Source of the DNA: Halieaceae bacterium
Lineage (GTDB): Bacteria; Pseudomonadota; Gammaproteobacteria; Pseudomonadales; Halieaceae
Direction of reading: 5' to 3'
DNA: 45,593 bases
Assembly (NCBI GenBank): GCA_023253715.1
Contig: JALRFH010000023.1
Span: 1 to 45,593, forward strand
A program made the position numbers and the translations under genes. This document shows, piece by piece, positions 29,463 through 43,515 of the stretch. Position 1 is the first letter of the stretch; each line of letters starts with the position of its first letter. The notes below the pieces were generated by a model. That model ran no database searches. It saw only the letters and a program-made list of their open reading frames with translations, and was not told the DNA's origin.

Positions 29463-29904
29463 AATACGTCAACATACTTAGGGGGTAGCTTTCCCCGCGT
29501 CGATACCTGTTGATACTATCCAGCACCATCGGCGAGCGGAGTTTAGCAGATTCAGCCAGTATTTGCTCATAACTGAGCCACACAACTCGGTGGATGTCTG
29601 GATCAAGTGATGCGCCGAGGTCCTGCCTCTCCCACTGCGCGATTAAAGTAATTCGGCAGTAGGTTTCCGGGCGACTCTGTGGGCGATACAGACCCACACT
29701 AAGAACGCCCGTTGGGTGCACTAGGGAGCCGGTTTCTTCTAAGGTTTCTCGTTTTGCCGCGGCTATGAGCGACTCGCCAAGTTCCACGTGTCCCGCGGGT
29801 TGGTTGTACACGAGTTGCCGTGTCTGTTTGTCTCGCTCTTCGACCATCAAAAACAGTCCTTCACGTTCTACTACCGTCGCCACGGTCACTCGAAATTGTT
29901 TCAT
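29452..29904 (-). CDS. nudJ: Nudix hydrolase NudJ (phosphatase-type)
   Basis: Nudix protein of 150 residues. The full box is visible: GHVELGE, seven residues, then RETLEETG. It opens with [21 protein letters not shown]. coli NudJ hydrolyses nucleoside tri- and diphosphates and the thiamin precursor HMP-PP. Placement between rluE and mnmA is the same as in E. coli, which supports orthology. It begins two bases after the rluE stop. Confidence 0.9.
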   Translation of the reverse strand: MKQFRVTVATVVEREGLFLMVEERDKQTRQLVYNQPAGHVELGESLIAAAKRETLEETGSLVHPTGVLSVGLYRPQSRPETYCRITLIAQWERQDLGASLDPDIHRVVWLSYEQILAESAKLRSPMVLDSINRYRRGESYPLSMLTYYES

Positions 29905-29906
29905 AG

Positions 29907-30527
29907 TTACGACCTGTTCGAAAAATAAGGGCTTCGGCGGCGTCCTTGCCCGTGTGGCAGCGGTTGCGCAAACTCCCGTAAGGCAGGCGGAATGTGAACA
30001 CGCCGGTATTCACCCGGCGCCAGGTTGTTCAATTCGAAAGGGCCCATTGTATGGCGCACAAGCCTCAAGGTAGGGAACCCTACGTGGGCTGTCATGCGAC
30101 GTATTTGGCGATTCCGCCCTTCTTGTAGACCAACTTCGAGCCACGATGTTGGAATATGTGCACGATAACGTACGGGGGGAACTCGCTCCCACAAATTTGG
30201 CTCTTCGATGCACTTAACCCTTGCAGGTCGAGTGAGCCCATCTTTGAGTTCAACACCCGTGCTAAGCGCCTTCATCGCAGCAGCGTCAATCAAGCCTTCG
30301 ACCTGCACGTAATAATATTTCCACGTGTGGTGCTTTGGCGAAGTAAGGTGGGCCTGCAGGCGACCATAGTGCGTTAACACGAGCAAGCCCTCGGAATCCG
30401 CATCTAAGCGCCCGGCGACACGGTACTCGGGCGCTCTTAACAGATCCGACAACCCACGCTTATCGCCCTCAGACGTAAATTGCGAGAGCATATTCATCGG
30501 TTTATTAAGCAAAATGAGGTCATCCAT
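29907..30527 (-). CDS. rluE: 23S rRNA pseudouridine synthase RluE-like
   Basis: RsuA-family pseudouridine synthase of 206 residues without an S4 domain. The catalytic motif GRLDADSEGLLVLT contains the essential aspartate. QEGRNRQIRRM and LVRHTMGPFELNNLAPGEYR are family hallmarks. E. coli RluE modifies U2457 of 23S rRNA, and the neighbouring nudJ-mnmA and divergent icd match the E. coli arrangement. It is the first gene of the leftward unit. Confidence 0.92.
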   Translation of the reverse strand: MDDLILLNKPMNMLSQFTSEGDKRGLSDLLRAPEYRVAGRLDADSEGLLVLTHYGRLQAHLTSPKHHTWKYYYVQVEGLIDAAAMKALSTGVELKDGLTRPARVKCIEEPNLWERVPPVRYRAHIPTSWLEVGLQEGRNRQIRRMTAHVGFPTLRLVRHTMGPFELNNLAPGEYRRVHIPPALREFAQPLPHGQGRRRSPYFSNRS

Positions 30528-30567
30528 AGTGCGAGTATGATATCATTCCCGCGCCTTAGCGGTTTGC

Positions 30568-30584
30568 GTTCGCGAACAATTGTT
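30568..30584. promoter_or_regulatory. Overlapping palindromes in icd/rluE divergent promoter region
   Basis: Two perfect 10-bp palindromes overlap by three bases: GTTCGCGAAC (30568-30577) and AACAATTGTT (30575-30584). A third, TGATATCA, lies at 30538-30545. All are in the 82-base gap between divergent rluE and icd. They are possible operator sites; the regulator is unknown. Confidence 0.35.
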
Positions 30585-30609
30585 TTAAATTATTTTTACG
30601 GAGTTAGTT

Positions 30610-31863
30610 ATGGGATACAAACACATTCAGGTGCCTGCCGAGGGGCAAGCCATCACTGTCAATGAAGATCACAGCCTGAACGTCCCCAATAATCCAATCA
30701 TCCCCTACATTGAAGGCGACGGGATCGGTGTCGATATCAGCCCAGTGATGATCGATGTGGTCGATGCAGCTGTCGAAAAAGCCTACGGTGGTAGCAAAAA
30801 GATCTCTTGGATGGAAATCTACACAGGCGAAAAAGCCGCCGAACTTTACGACGGTGATTGGTTCCCAGAAGAAACCTTGGACGCAATCAAAGCCTACTCT
30901 GTAGCGATTAAAGGTCCGCTAACAACGCCAGTAGGGGGCGGGTTCCGCTCTTTGAACGTCGCATTGCGTCAAGAGTTGGATTTGTACACCTGTTTGCGTC
31001 CAGTGCGCTGGTTTGAAGGTGTGCCATCGCCGGTGAAAGATCCTGGTGCCTGTAACATGGTGATTTTCCGTGAAAACTCGGAAGACATTTATGCGGGCGT
31101 CGAGTATCAAGCAGGCACTCCAGAAGCTGAAAAAGTGGTCGAGTTTCTATTGAATGAAATGGGCGTGACGAAAATCCGCTTTCCACAGAATGTCGGCATC
31201 GGCATCAAGCCTGTATCGAAAGAGGGCACTGAACGATTGGTTCGTAAAGCGATCCAATATGCCATCGATCAGGACTTGCCCTCGGTGACATTGGTACACA
31301 AAGGTAACATCATGAAATTCACCGAAGGCGCTTTCCGCGATTGGGGCTACGCCTTGGCGCAAACTGAGTTTGGCGGCGAATTACTTGATGGAGGCCCATG
31401 GGTCTCAATCAAAAACCCCAACAACGGCAAAGAAATCGTGATCAAAGATGTGATCGCAGATGCCATGTTACAGCAAATTTTGACTCGCCCCGCTGAGTAC
31501 AGTGTCGTTGCCACGCTGAACTTGAACGGCGACTACTTATCTGACGCCTTGGCTGCTCAAGTCGGCGGAATTGGTATTGCGCCGGGCGCCAACTTGTCCG
31601 ATACGGTGGCGCTATTTGAAGCGACACACGGCACCGCGCCAAAGTACGCCGGCCAAGATAAAGTAAACCCCGGCTCGCTGATTCTGTCGGCTGAAATGAT
31701 GCTGCGTCACATGGGTTGGAACGAGGCGGCGGATCTCATCATCAATGGCATGAATGGTGCAATCCAAGCAAAAACCGTGACCTACGATTTTGAACGATTG
31801 ATGGACGGTGCGACACTGTTAAGCTGCTCTGACTTCGGCAAGCAAATAATCGCCAAAATGTAA
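30610..31863 (+). CDS. icd: NADP-dependent isocitrate dehydrogenase
   Basis: TCA-cycle enzyme of 417 residues that converts isocitrate to 2-oxoglutarate. It contains the substrate-binding [13 protein letters not shown], whose serine is the site phosphorylated by AceK in E. coli. [12 protein letters not shown] follows. The NADP-selecting lysine-tyrosine is in [19 protein letters not shown] six bases before the ATG is a strong ribosome-binding site, and a strong terminator follows, so the gene is probably monocistronic. Confidence 0.97.
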   Translation: MGYKHIQVPAEGQAITVNEDHSLNVPNNPIIPYIEGDGIGVDISPVMIDVVDAAVEKAYGGSKKISWMEIYTGEKAAELYDGDWFPEETLDAIKAYSVAIKGPLTTPVGGGFRSLNVALRQELDLYTCLRPVRWFEGVPSPVKDPGACNMVIFRENSEDIYAGVEYQAGTPEAEKVVEFLLNEMGVTKIRFPQNVGIGIKPVSKEGTERLVRKAIQYAIDQDLPSVTLVHKGNIMKFTEGAFRDWGYALAQTEFGGELLDGGPWVSIKNPNNGKEIVIKDVIADAMLQQILTRPAEYSVVATLNLNGDYLSDALAAQVGGIGIAPGANLSDTVALFEATHGTAPKYAGQDKVNPGSLILSAEMMLRHMGWNEAADLIINGMNGAIQAKTVTYDFERLMDGATLLSCSDFGKQIIAKM

Positions 31864-31880
31864 GCGGCAAGAAGCCAACA

Positions 31881-31932
31881 ACCCGCGTTACAGGTACAGC
31901 CGCAGGCCGTATCGATAACGCGGGTTTTTTTA
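31881..31932 (+). terminator. Intrinsic terminator of icd
   Basis: A stem of ACCCGCGTTA (31881-31890) and TAACGCGGGT (31916-31925) encloses a 25-base loop and is followed by a run of seven or eight T residues. A smaller hairpin can form within the loop. Confidence 0.85.
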
Positions 31933-31992
31933 TGCGTATTTTCGCCCCTTGTTTTTTTACGATTCGGACGCAAATATTTATTGGATCTCTGC

Positions 31993-32017
31993 GAGCATGA
32001 GTGACATGCTCTATAAT
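31993..32017 (+). promoter_or_regulatory. Inverted repeat and -10 box before clpS
   Basis: GAGCATG and CATGCTC face each other over five bases (31993-32011), and a perfect TATAAT follows at once (32012-32017), 27 bases before the preferred clpS start. No good -35 box is seen. The repeat occupies the -35/spacer area and could be an operator or activator site. Confidence 0.4.
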
Positions 32018-32044
32018 GAACGCAACACAAGCGGTACGAAACAC

Positions 32045-32386
32045 ATGAGCGAGCGCAATCCGGAACAACATGACGATGGCACTGGGCTGGCGGTAGCGCC
32101 AAGCAAACCCGCCTTAAAGAAGCCACCTTTATACAAAGTGGTGTTGATGAATGATGATTACACGCCGATGGAGTTTGTTGTTTTGGTGTTAGAGCGATTT
32201 TTTCGAATGAATCGAGAAAAAGCCACTCAAGTGATGCTGGCCGTGCACACCCGTGGCAAAGGCGTGTGTGGTATCTACCCCAGAGACGTTGCAGAAACCA
32301 AGGCGTATGAAGTGAACGCATTCTCGCGTGAAAACCAACACCCTCTGCTGTGTGAAGTTGAACCCCTAAGCGACGATGATTCTTAA
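32045..32386 (+). CDS. clpS: ATP-dependent Clp protease adaptor ClpS
   Basis: N-recognin of 113 residues that delivers proteins with N-terminal Leu, Phe, Trp or Tyr to ClpAP. The pocket motif [10 protein letters not shown] and the later [12 protein letters not shown] and ENQHPLLC are present. A flexible N-terminal tail of about 30 residues, needed for ClpA engagement in homologues, precedes the domain. The start at 32045 is chosen because the -10 box lies just before it; two upstream in-frame ATGs would start at or before that box. clpA follows 11 bases later. Confidence 0.92.
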   Translation: MSERNPEQHDDGTGLAVAPSKPALKKPPLYKVVLMNDDYTPMEFVVLVLERFFRMNREKATQVMLAVHTRGKGVCGIYPRDVAETKAYEVNAFSRENQHPLLCEVEPLSDDDS

Positions 32387-32397
32387 AGGAAAACGCT

Positions 32398-34692
32398 ATG
32401 TTGAATAAAGCACTGGAACTTAGCTTGAACGAGGCGTTTCGGTCGGCGCAAGCGAAACATCACGAATATCTGACGGTCGAACATCTGCTGTTAGCGATGC
32501 TAGATAACCCCGATGCTGCCCTGGTGCTGAAACACTGCGGTGCGGATGTCGAGGGATTGCGAGCCGATTTGGTTGAATTTATCGATTCAACGACACCCTT
32601 GATGGAAGACGATAGCGGCGATCAGTTCGACACACATCCGACGCTCGGGTTTCAGCGCGTCATTCAGCGCGCAGTGTTCCATGTGCAAAGTTCAGGCAAA
32701 GAAGAGGTCAGTGGCGCCAATGTGTTAGTTGCTATTTTTAGCGAACAAGAGAGTCAAGCCGTCTACTACCTGAAAACACAAAATGTTTCGCGCTTAGATG
32801 TGGTGAATTATATCACTCACGGCGTGTCTAAAATTGAGGACAAGAACGGTGACCAAGACACTCAGCCCCTAAACAATGAGACGCCTGACGAGGGCGTCGA
32901 GGCCAATCCTTTGACAAGCTTTGCGACGAACCTAAACGTTAAGGCTGGTGAAGGTGAGATCGATCCTTTGATCGGGCGCGCCCAAGAAGTGGAACGGTTA
33001 GCCCAAGTGCTGGCGCGTCGACGCAAAAACAACCCATTGTTGGTCGGTGAGTCGGGCGTTGGTAAGACGGCGATCGTCGAGGGATTAGCTAAGCTTATTG
33101 ATGACGGCGACGCGCCAGAAATGCTCGCCAATAGCACGGTCTATTCGCTGGATATGGGTGCCTTGTTAGCCGGCACGAAGTACCGTGGCGACTTCGAGAA
33201 ACGCTTCAAGGGGCTACTAAAAGAGTTGTCTAAACATGACGGTGCCATTCTTTTTATCGATGAAATTCACACGATCATCGGCGCCGGCGCCGCCTCTGGT
33301 GGTGTAATGGATGCCAGTAACTTACTCAAACCCTTACTGACCTCTGGCAAATTGCGATGTGTAGGCTCAACGACCTACGCCGAATACCGCGGCATCTTCG
33401 ACAAGGACAAGGCGCTTAGCCGACGTTTCCAAAAGATTGATGTCACAGAGCCCTCGCTCGATGATGCATATAAAATTTTAAAGGGACTTAAGTCCAGGTT
33501 TGAGGCGCACCATAATGTTCGCTATACCGATAAGGCCTTACGGGTTGCTACAGATTTAGCCGCCAGATACATCACGGATCGTTTTTTGCCAGACAAAGCG
33601 ATCGATGTCATCGATGAGGCGGGCGCCTACCAGCAACTGCTGCCAAAATCGAAACGGAAACGGCAAATTGGCGTGACCGATATCGAGGCGATTGTCGCTA
33701 AGATTGCACGGATTCCACCAAAATCGGTCAGTCGAGATGATAAAAGCACGCTTGAAAAACTTGAAAGCAACCTAAAAATGGTGGTTTTTGGCCAAGATAA
33801 AGCCGTTTCGGAATTGAGCTCAGCCATTAAACTCGCACGCGCTGGTCTCAAATCAGAACAGAAGCCGATTGGAAGCTTTCTGTTGGCAGGCCCAACCGGC
33901 GTGGGTAAAACGGAAGTGACCCGCCAGCTCGCGACGATGCTGGGCTTAGAGCTTATTCGCTTCGATATGAGCGAATACATGGAGCGTCACACAGTGTCGC
34001 GGCTGATCGGTGCGCCCCCGGGATACGTGGGCTTCGACCAGGGTGGGTTGCTGACTGATGCCGTCACTAAGCATCCACATGCCGTGGTCTTGCTTGACGA
34101 AATTGAAAAAGCCCATCCCGAGGTCTTCAACTTGTTACTGCAGGTGATGGATCACGGGGCCTTGACTGACAATAATGGGCGCAAAGCAGATTTCCGTAAC
34201 GTCATTCTGGTGATGACCACCAACGCGGGCGCGGAACGCATCAGTCGCCGTTCTATCGGGTTTACTCAGCAAGACCACCGCAGCGATGGTATGGAAGCGA
34301 TTAATCGCCTGTTTACACCGGAATTTCGAAACAGACTCGATAATATTGTCGAGTTCGAACCCTTGGGCGAAGATGTGATTTTAACCGTCGTTGATAAATT
34401 CTTAACAGAACTTCAGGGGCAGCTCGACGATAAACGCGTTCAGCTTGATGTCGATGAAGACGCGCGCCTATGGTTGGTTGAAAAAGGTTACGACCTGCAT
34501 ATGGGTGCGAGACCCATGGCGCGAGTGATCCAAGAATACATCAAAAAGCCCCTTGCCGAGCTGGTCTTATTTGGCGCGCTCGCGCTGGCTGGAGGGACGG
34601 TTCGAATCACGGTCAATACCGCTGGGGATGGTTTGAGCTTAGAAGTTGAGGGGACCGAAAACCACGAGACGGAGCTTGAGGCACTGAGCTAA
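32398..34692 (+). CDS. clpA: Clp protease ATP-binding subunit ClpA
   Basis: AAA+ unfoldase of 764 residues that feeds substrates to ClpP. An N-domain (1-140) with TVEHLLLAMLD is followed by an acidic linker. The first AAA module has GESGVGKT at about 216-223 and FIDEIHTIIGAG. The second has GPTGVGKT at about 499-506, RFDMSEYMERH and LLDEIEKAHPEV. It lacks the ClpB middle coiled coil, as expected for ClpA. clpP is not in the window. Ends nine bases from the convergent infA end, with no clear terminator. Confidence 0.97.
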   Translation: MLNKALELSLNEAFRSAQAKHHEYLTVEHLLLAMLDNPDAALVLKHCGADVEGLRADLVEFIDSTTPLMEDDSGDQFDTHPTLGFQRVIQRAVFHVQSSGKEEVSGANVLVAIFSEQESQAVYYLKTQNVSRLDVVNYITHGVSKIEDKNGDQDTQPLNNETPDEGVEANPLTSFATNLNVKAGEGEIDPLIGRAQEVERLAQVLARRRKNNPLLVGESGVGKTAIVEGLAKLIDDGDAPEMLANSTVYSLDMGALLAGTKYRGDFEKRFKGLLKELSKHDGAILFIDEIHTIIGAGAASGGVMDASNLLKPLLTSGKLRCVGSTTYAEYRGIFDKDKALSRRFQKIDVTEPSLDDAYKILKGLKSRFEAHHNVRYTDKALRVATDLAARYITDRFLPDKAIDVIDEAGAYQQLLPKSKRKRQIGVTDIEAIVAKIARIPPKSVSRDDKSTLEKLESNLKMVVFGQDKAVSELSSAIKLARAGLKSEQKPIGSFLLAGPTGVGKTEVTRQLATMLGLELIRFDMSEYMERHTVSRLIGAPPGYVGFDQGGLLTDAVTKHPHAVVLLDEIEKAHPEVFNLLLQVMDHGALTDNNGRKADFRNVILVMTTNAGAERISRRSIGFTQQDHRSDGMEAINRLFTPEFRNRLDNIVEFEPLGEDVILTVVDKFLTELQGQLDDKRVQLDVDEDARLWLVEKGYDLHMGARPMARVIQEYIKKPLAELVLFGALALAGGTVRITVNTAGDGLSLEVEGTENHETELEALS

Positions 34693-34701
34693 GCTCAGGC
34701 C

Positions 34702-34920
34702 TTATCGTTCGCGGTACGTGATTCGACCCTTGGTGAGGTCATAAGGCGTTAGCTCTACTCTAACTTTGTCGCCTGTCAAGATACGGATGTAGTGCTTGCG
34801 CATCTTGCCGCTGATGTGTGCGGTCACAACGTGGCCGTTCTCGAGTTTAACCCGGAATGTGGTGTTGGGGAGGGTGTCAATCACCTCACCATCCATTTCA
34901 ATTTGATCTTCTTTAGCCAT
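34702..34920 (-). CDS. infA: Translation initiation factor IF-1
   Basis: S1/OB-fold protein of 72 residues that binds the ribosomal A site during initiation. It begins [19 protein letters not shown] and ends with GRITYRER, the standard IF-1 sequence. The start at 34920 removes an 11-residue upstream extension that has no family similarity. It lies just downstream of bpt on the same strand. Confidence 0.97.
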   Translation of the reverse strand: MAKEDQIEMDGEVIDTLPNTTFRVKLENGHVVTAHISGKMRKHYIRILTGDKVRVELTPYDLTKGRITYRER

Positions 34921-34987
34921 GCACCCTAAGCTCTTGCTGAAAACGGTGCGCATTTTGCCCTAAGTAGCGACATAACGCCACTAAAAA

Positions 34988-35701
34988 CTAATTATCAAGC
35001 CTCACCCAGTCACCGTGGTCGAGCAACTCAATGGGTTTGTATTGGATTTTGTAATCCATCTTGCGACAGTTTTGGACCCAATACCCCAAGTATACGAAGG
35101 GGAGCTGCAGTTGTTTCGCGAGTTCTATTTGCCACAGAATTACAAACTTACCCAAACTTCGCGACTCGTCTTCCGGGTCGAAAAAGGTGTAGATTGCTGA
35201 AAACCCATCGTTCAAGTGGTCAACCACGGCCACCGCCTTCAATTCATCGCCGCGACTAAAGCAATAGTAGCGCGTAAAACTCCAAGCCTGACCCAGAAAC
35301 GATTTGAACTGTTCCACACTCGGTGGATACATGTCGCCATCGCGATGCCTAGCGTTGATGTATCGCTCATACAAGGCATAGGCGCGCTCTGGATCTAATT
35401 CGCTGAAGCTCCGCACAGACAGGTCTGTATTGCGCTTTAAGACACGCTTCTGATTTCGACTGGGCACGAAAGCCGACACTGGGATGCGAGCGGGAACACA
35501 TGCCTGGCACTGAGAGCAGTGTGGTTTGTACATGTGGACGCCAGAGCGCCTGAAGCCCATGCGCGAGAGTGACGTGTACAGGTTTTGATCGACCTCTTGC
35601 TTGGGATCGACAAACAGCGTCGTGGCCTCTTGGCCGAGCAAATAGCTGCAGTCATGCGGGTAGGTGGTAAAGACCTTGAGATGATGCAATGATGAGCTCA
35701 C
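34988..35701 (-). CDS. bpt: Aspartate/glutamate leucyltransferase Bpt
   Basis: Leucyl-tRNA-protein transferase of 237 residues. It adds leucine to N-terminal Asp or Glu, creating an N-degron read by ClpS. The N-domain holds CSYL and the cysteine cluster CSQCQACVPARIP. The C-domain contains YINARHRDGDMYPP and VYLGYWVQNCRKMDYK. The chosen GTG start at 35701 overlaps the aat stop (GTGA) and matches the family's short N-terminus; an ATG 11 codons upstream lies inside aat. Confidence 0.93.
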   Translation of the reverse strand: MSSSLHHLKVFTTYPHDCSYLLGQEATTLFVDPKQEVDQNLYTSLSRMGFRRSGVHMYKPHCSQCQACVPARIPVSAFVPSRNQKRVLKRNTDLSVRSFSELDPERAYALYERYINARHRDGDMYPPSVEQFKSFLGQAWSFTRYYCFSRGDELKAVAVVDHLNDGFSAIYTFFDPEDESRSLGKFVILWQIELAKQLQLPFVYLGYWVQNCRKMDYKIQYKPIELLDHGDWVRLDN

Positions 35702-36384
35702 ACTAAATCCTTCGTCTGTCCAGGTACTCGCCAAACGTTTTGATCGATGGTTGCATGGACATTGTCTCTAAGGATGTTTTCGAAGTCCAGTCGAGACAGC
35801 AAACACGCGCCCAGACTGAGCAAATGCGGGTTTTCGACCTGACAGTCGATCAGAGTGACCCCCGAGTTGCGACAAACCCGTGACAACGCGGCAAGCGCGA
35901 GTTTAGAGCCGTCGGTGGAACGACTGAACATCGATTCACCAAAAAACACACGGCCTAGCTTAATGCCATAGAGCCCTCCAATGAGCTCTTCATCTAACCA
36001 GACTTCTAGCGAATGGGCGTAACCCAGCGTGTGTAATGCGCTGTAGGCCTGAATGAGCTCGGGCAATATCCACGTGTGACCTCGACGCTTATCGACCGTC
36101 GCACAGTATTCAATGACTTTGCCAAATGCCGCATTGAGACTAAGGCGGTAGTTTTTTCGACTCCTTTTTTTGAGTGATTTCGATAATACAAAATCGTTAG
36201 GAAAGAGCACGCAGCGGGGCTCTGGGGTCCACCACAGAATCGGTTCGCCCTCTGAGTACCAGGGAAAGATCCCCTTAGAATACGCGTGAATAAGGCGTTC
36301 AGTACTGAGATCTCCCCCGATGGCAAGCAGACCCGGCGGGTCGGCCAGTGCGTGTTCAGTCGGAGGAAACCCAAACTTATCCAA
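35698..36384 (-). CDS. aat: Leucyl/phenylalanyl-tRNA-protein transferase
   Basis: Enzyme of 228 residues that attaches Leu or Phe from charged tRNA to N-terminal Lys or Arg, making primary N-degrons. Hallmarks are FPPTEHALADPPGLLAIGGDL, YSKGIFPWYSEGEPILWWTPEPR, GHTWILPELIQAY, GGLYGIKLGRVFFGESMFS and DCQVENPHLLSLGA. It starts three bases after the trxB stop and is coupled to bpt by overlap. Confidence 0.96.
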   Translation of the reverse strand: MDKFGFPPTEHALADPPGLLAIGGDLSTERLIHAYSKGIFPWYSEGEPILWWTPEPRCVLFPNDFVLSKSLKKRSRKNYRLSLNAAFGKVIEYCATVDKRRGHTWILPELIQAYSALHTLGYAHSLEVWLDEELIGGLYGIKLGRVFFGESMFSRSTDGSKLALAALSRVCRNSGVTLIDCQVENPHLLSLGACLLSRLDFENILRDNVHATIDQNVWRVPGQTKDLV

Positions 36385-36387
36385 GGA

Positions 36388-39756
<3,369 letters not shown>

Positions 39757-39757
<1 letters not shown>

Positions 39758-40347
39758 TGTGGATCCGCTTTCTGGGAGCTGTTGTCGTCAGCGGGCTCAC
39801 GCAGGTGAGTTTGGCCGGGGAATCGGCGCTTGAGCGCTGGCTTTCCTGGGATGGCTTGCAAGGCACGTTTACGCAGTATGAATACGACGCTAATCAACAA
39901 CTGAGTAGAACCAGCCAGGGAGAAATGACCCTGCAACGGCCAAATTTCGCCCTGTGGCGAATTCTAGAACCCGACCCCCAGTCTTTTTACGCGAGTGCAA
40001 CGGGGGTCTGGCATCACGATACTTGGCTTGAAACAGCTAGGTTTCACGCGCTGGATAGCGATGGCGAACAAGCCACAGTGGCCTTATTCAGCGGCGATAT
40101 TGAGCGTCTACGACAACGTTATCTCGTACAAGAATCGGAAGGCGGCCTGCAGTTTACACCGCTCGCGCAAGACAGCCAGATCGAAAGTATCGCAATACGT
40201 TTGACCAAAGCAGGATATCCGGAGCGCTTGGAACTGAGAACGACCTTGGGTCACCGAACCGTCATCGACATAGAAAATATCACCCTTGGGGAGTTCTCTT
40301 CGGAGCTTTTCGATTTCACACCACCGCCGGGAACAGAAATTCAGTAA
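39757..40347 (+). CDS. lolA: Outer-membrane lipoprotein carrier protein LolA
   Basis: Periplasmic chaperone of 196 residues that carries lipoproteins from LolCDE to LolB. It has an N-terminal signal peptide (about 1-19, ending SLAG). The mature part shows GTFTQYEYD, GEMTLQRPNFALWRI and a conserved C-terminal FDFTPPPGTEI. The ATG overlaps the ftsK stop codon (TGATG), so translation is coupled. In E. coli rarA follows; here crcB does. Confidence 0.92.
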
Positions 40348-40422
40348 TTTGTGATTTCGCTATTCGGAACTTTCTTTTAAACAAGGTACAATAGACGCCT
40401 TTTGGACGGGGCGAGTATTGGT

Positions 40423-42115
<1,693 letters not shown>

Positions 42116-42120
42116 CTAAC

Positions 42121-43515
42121 ATGGAATATCTGCCTCTTGCATTCAAGGTCGAGGCTTCTACAGTATTGCTGGTGGGCGCGGGGCCGGTCGCCGCACGTAA
42201 AGCGAGGCTGCTAAAACGCGCCTCCGCGCATCTGTGCGTCGTCGCGCCAGACATGTGTTCGGAACTCAAAGACCTACTGACACCCCAAGACAGTTATTTT
42301 GCCCGCAAGGTTGAGGAAGGCGATCTTGAGGGCAAGCAACTTATCGTTGCTGCGACATCGGACCACGAGGTCCATGTGTGGCTTGCACGCTTGGCCAAAG
42401 AACGCAATTTGCCGATTAATGTCGTCGACGAACCCGAATTATGCTCGTTTATTTTCCCTGCGATTGTCGATCGCAATCCTGTAATCATCGGTATATCAAG
42501 TAGTGGGCAAAGTCCTGTTTTGGCTCGTCTTTTACGGAAGCGTTTAGAAGCTTGGTTGCCTGGCAACTACGGGGCGCTTGCGCGCTTTGTGGGTGCACTC
42601 AGAGATCGGGTTAAGGCCGCCTTAAACACTGAGAACGAACGCAGACTGTATTATGAAACCCTAGTAGAGAGCGAGGCTGCCGAAGCTGTACTGAATGGTA
42701 ATTTCGATCAGGCAGAACGGTTTGCCGAAGATTTATTGGTCGGCAGCGATCGGCGCAACGGCGATGTCGCGTTGATCGGCGCAGGTCCTGGCGATCCTGA
42801 TTTACTGACTTTTAAGGCCTTGCGCTTGCTTCAACGAGCAGACGTCGTGCTCTATGACCGTTTGGTATCCCAAGAGATTCTAGATCTGGCGCGGCGAGAC
42901 GCCCAACGCCTCTACGTCGGTAAAGCGCGTGATCAACACGCCGTTGCTCAGGATGATATTAATCGGACCTTGCTAGAGCTCGCGCAACATGGGCATAAGG
43001 TTGTCAGGCTAAAAGGCGGCGACCCGTTTATTTTTGGCCGTGGCGGCGAGGAACTCGAGTTGCTCGCCGAACACGGCGTGCCATTTCAAGTGGTCCCTGG
43101 CATTACCTCGGCCTCGGGTGCAGCGAGTTACGCAGGGATTCCCTTGACCCATCGAGACTATGCTCAGTCGGTTCGCTTCGTCCCTGGATACTTAAAACAG
43201 GATACACCGGTAATGAGCTTGGCCGATTGTGGTGCTGAAGACGAGACACTGGTCGTTTATATGGGCATTAAGGCGCTCAATAGTGTCGTCCGGCGTTTAC
43301 TGGAGGCCGGCAGAGCGCCACTAACCCCCATTGCGCTGGTGCAAAACGCCACTTTGCCCGCTCAGCGTGTGTTGGTCGGGACGCTGAGCGATATCGCCGT
43401 CAAAGCGCAGCAGCACACGTGGGATGGCCCTACACTGATCTTGGTGGGCCAAGTCATTAAATTGCACCAAAAGCTCAGCTGGTTTCATCAACCAGACCTT
43501 GAGGTGATTACCTAA
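42121..43515 (+). CDS. cysG: Siroheme synthase CysG (trifunctional)
   Basis: Fused enzyme of 464 residues that makes siroheme from uroporphyrinogen III, for sulfite and nitrite reductases. The N-terminal precorrin-2 dehydrogenase/ferrochelatase part has the NAD motif GAGPVAARK at 19-27 and ISSSGQSPVLARLLR. The C-terminal methyltransferase starts with GAGPGDPDLLT near 220, with DRLVS, KGGDPFIFGRGGEE and PLTHRDYAQSV. After that motif the usual VTGH reads VPGY, a modest departure. It starts five bases after serS, as in Pseudomonas, and its end overlaps the convergent prc gene by eight bases. Confidence 0.94.
   Translation: MEYLPLAFKVEASTVLLVGAGPVAARKARLLKRASAHLCVVAPDMCSELKDLLTPQDSYFARKVEEGDLEGKQLIVAATSDHEVHVWLARLAKERNLPINVVDEPELCSFIFPAIVDRNPVIIGISSSGQSPVLARLLRKRLEAWLPGNYGALARFVGALRDRVKAALNTENERRLYYETLVESEAAEAVLNGNFDQAERFAEDLLVGSDRRNGDVALIGAGPGDPDLLTFKALRLLQRADVVLYDRLVSQEILDLARRDAQRLYVGKARDQHAVAQDDINRTLLELAQHGHKVVRLKGGDPFIFGRGGEELELLAEHGVPFQVVPGITSASGAASYAGIPLTHRDYAQSVRFVPGYLKQDTPVMSLADCGAEDETLVVYMGIKALNSVVRRLLEAGRAPLTPIALVQNATLPAQRVLVGTLSDIAVKAQQHTWDGPTLILVGQVIKLHQKLSWFHQPDLEVIT

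Noticed and set aside
31782-32321. 179-residue minus-strand open frame covering the icd terminator and clpS
   Set aside because: It crosses a strong terminator and clpS; cysteine- and histidine-rich translation typical of a shadow frame.
34686-34696. GAGCTAAGCTC hairpin between clpA and infA
   Set aside because: Five-base arms with a one-base loop cannot fold as a terminator, and there is no T-run.
40348-40422. Possible fluoride riboswitch before crcB
   Set aside because: The space after lolA is only about 75 bases and I could not find the conserved GGNGAUGG-type and pseudoknot segments.
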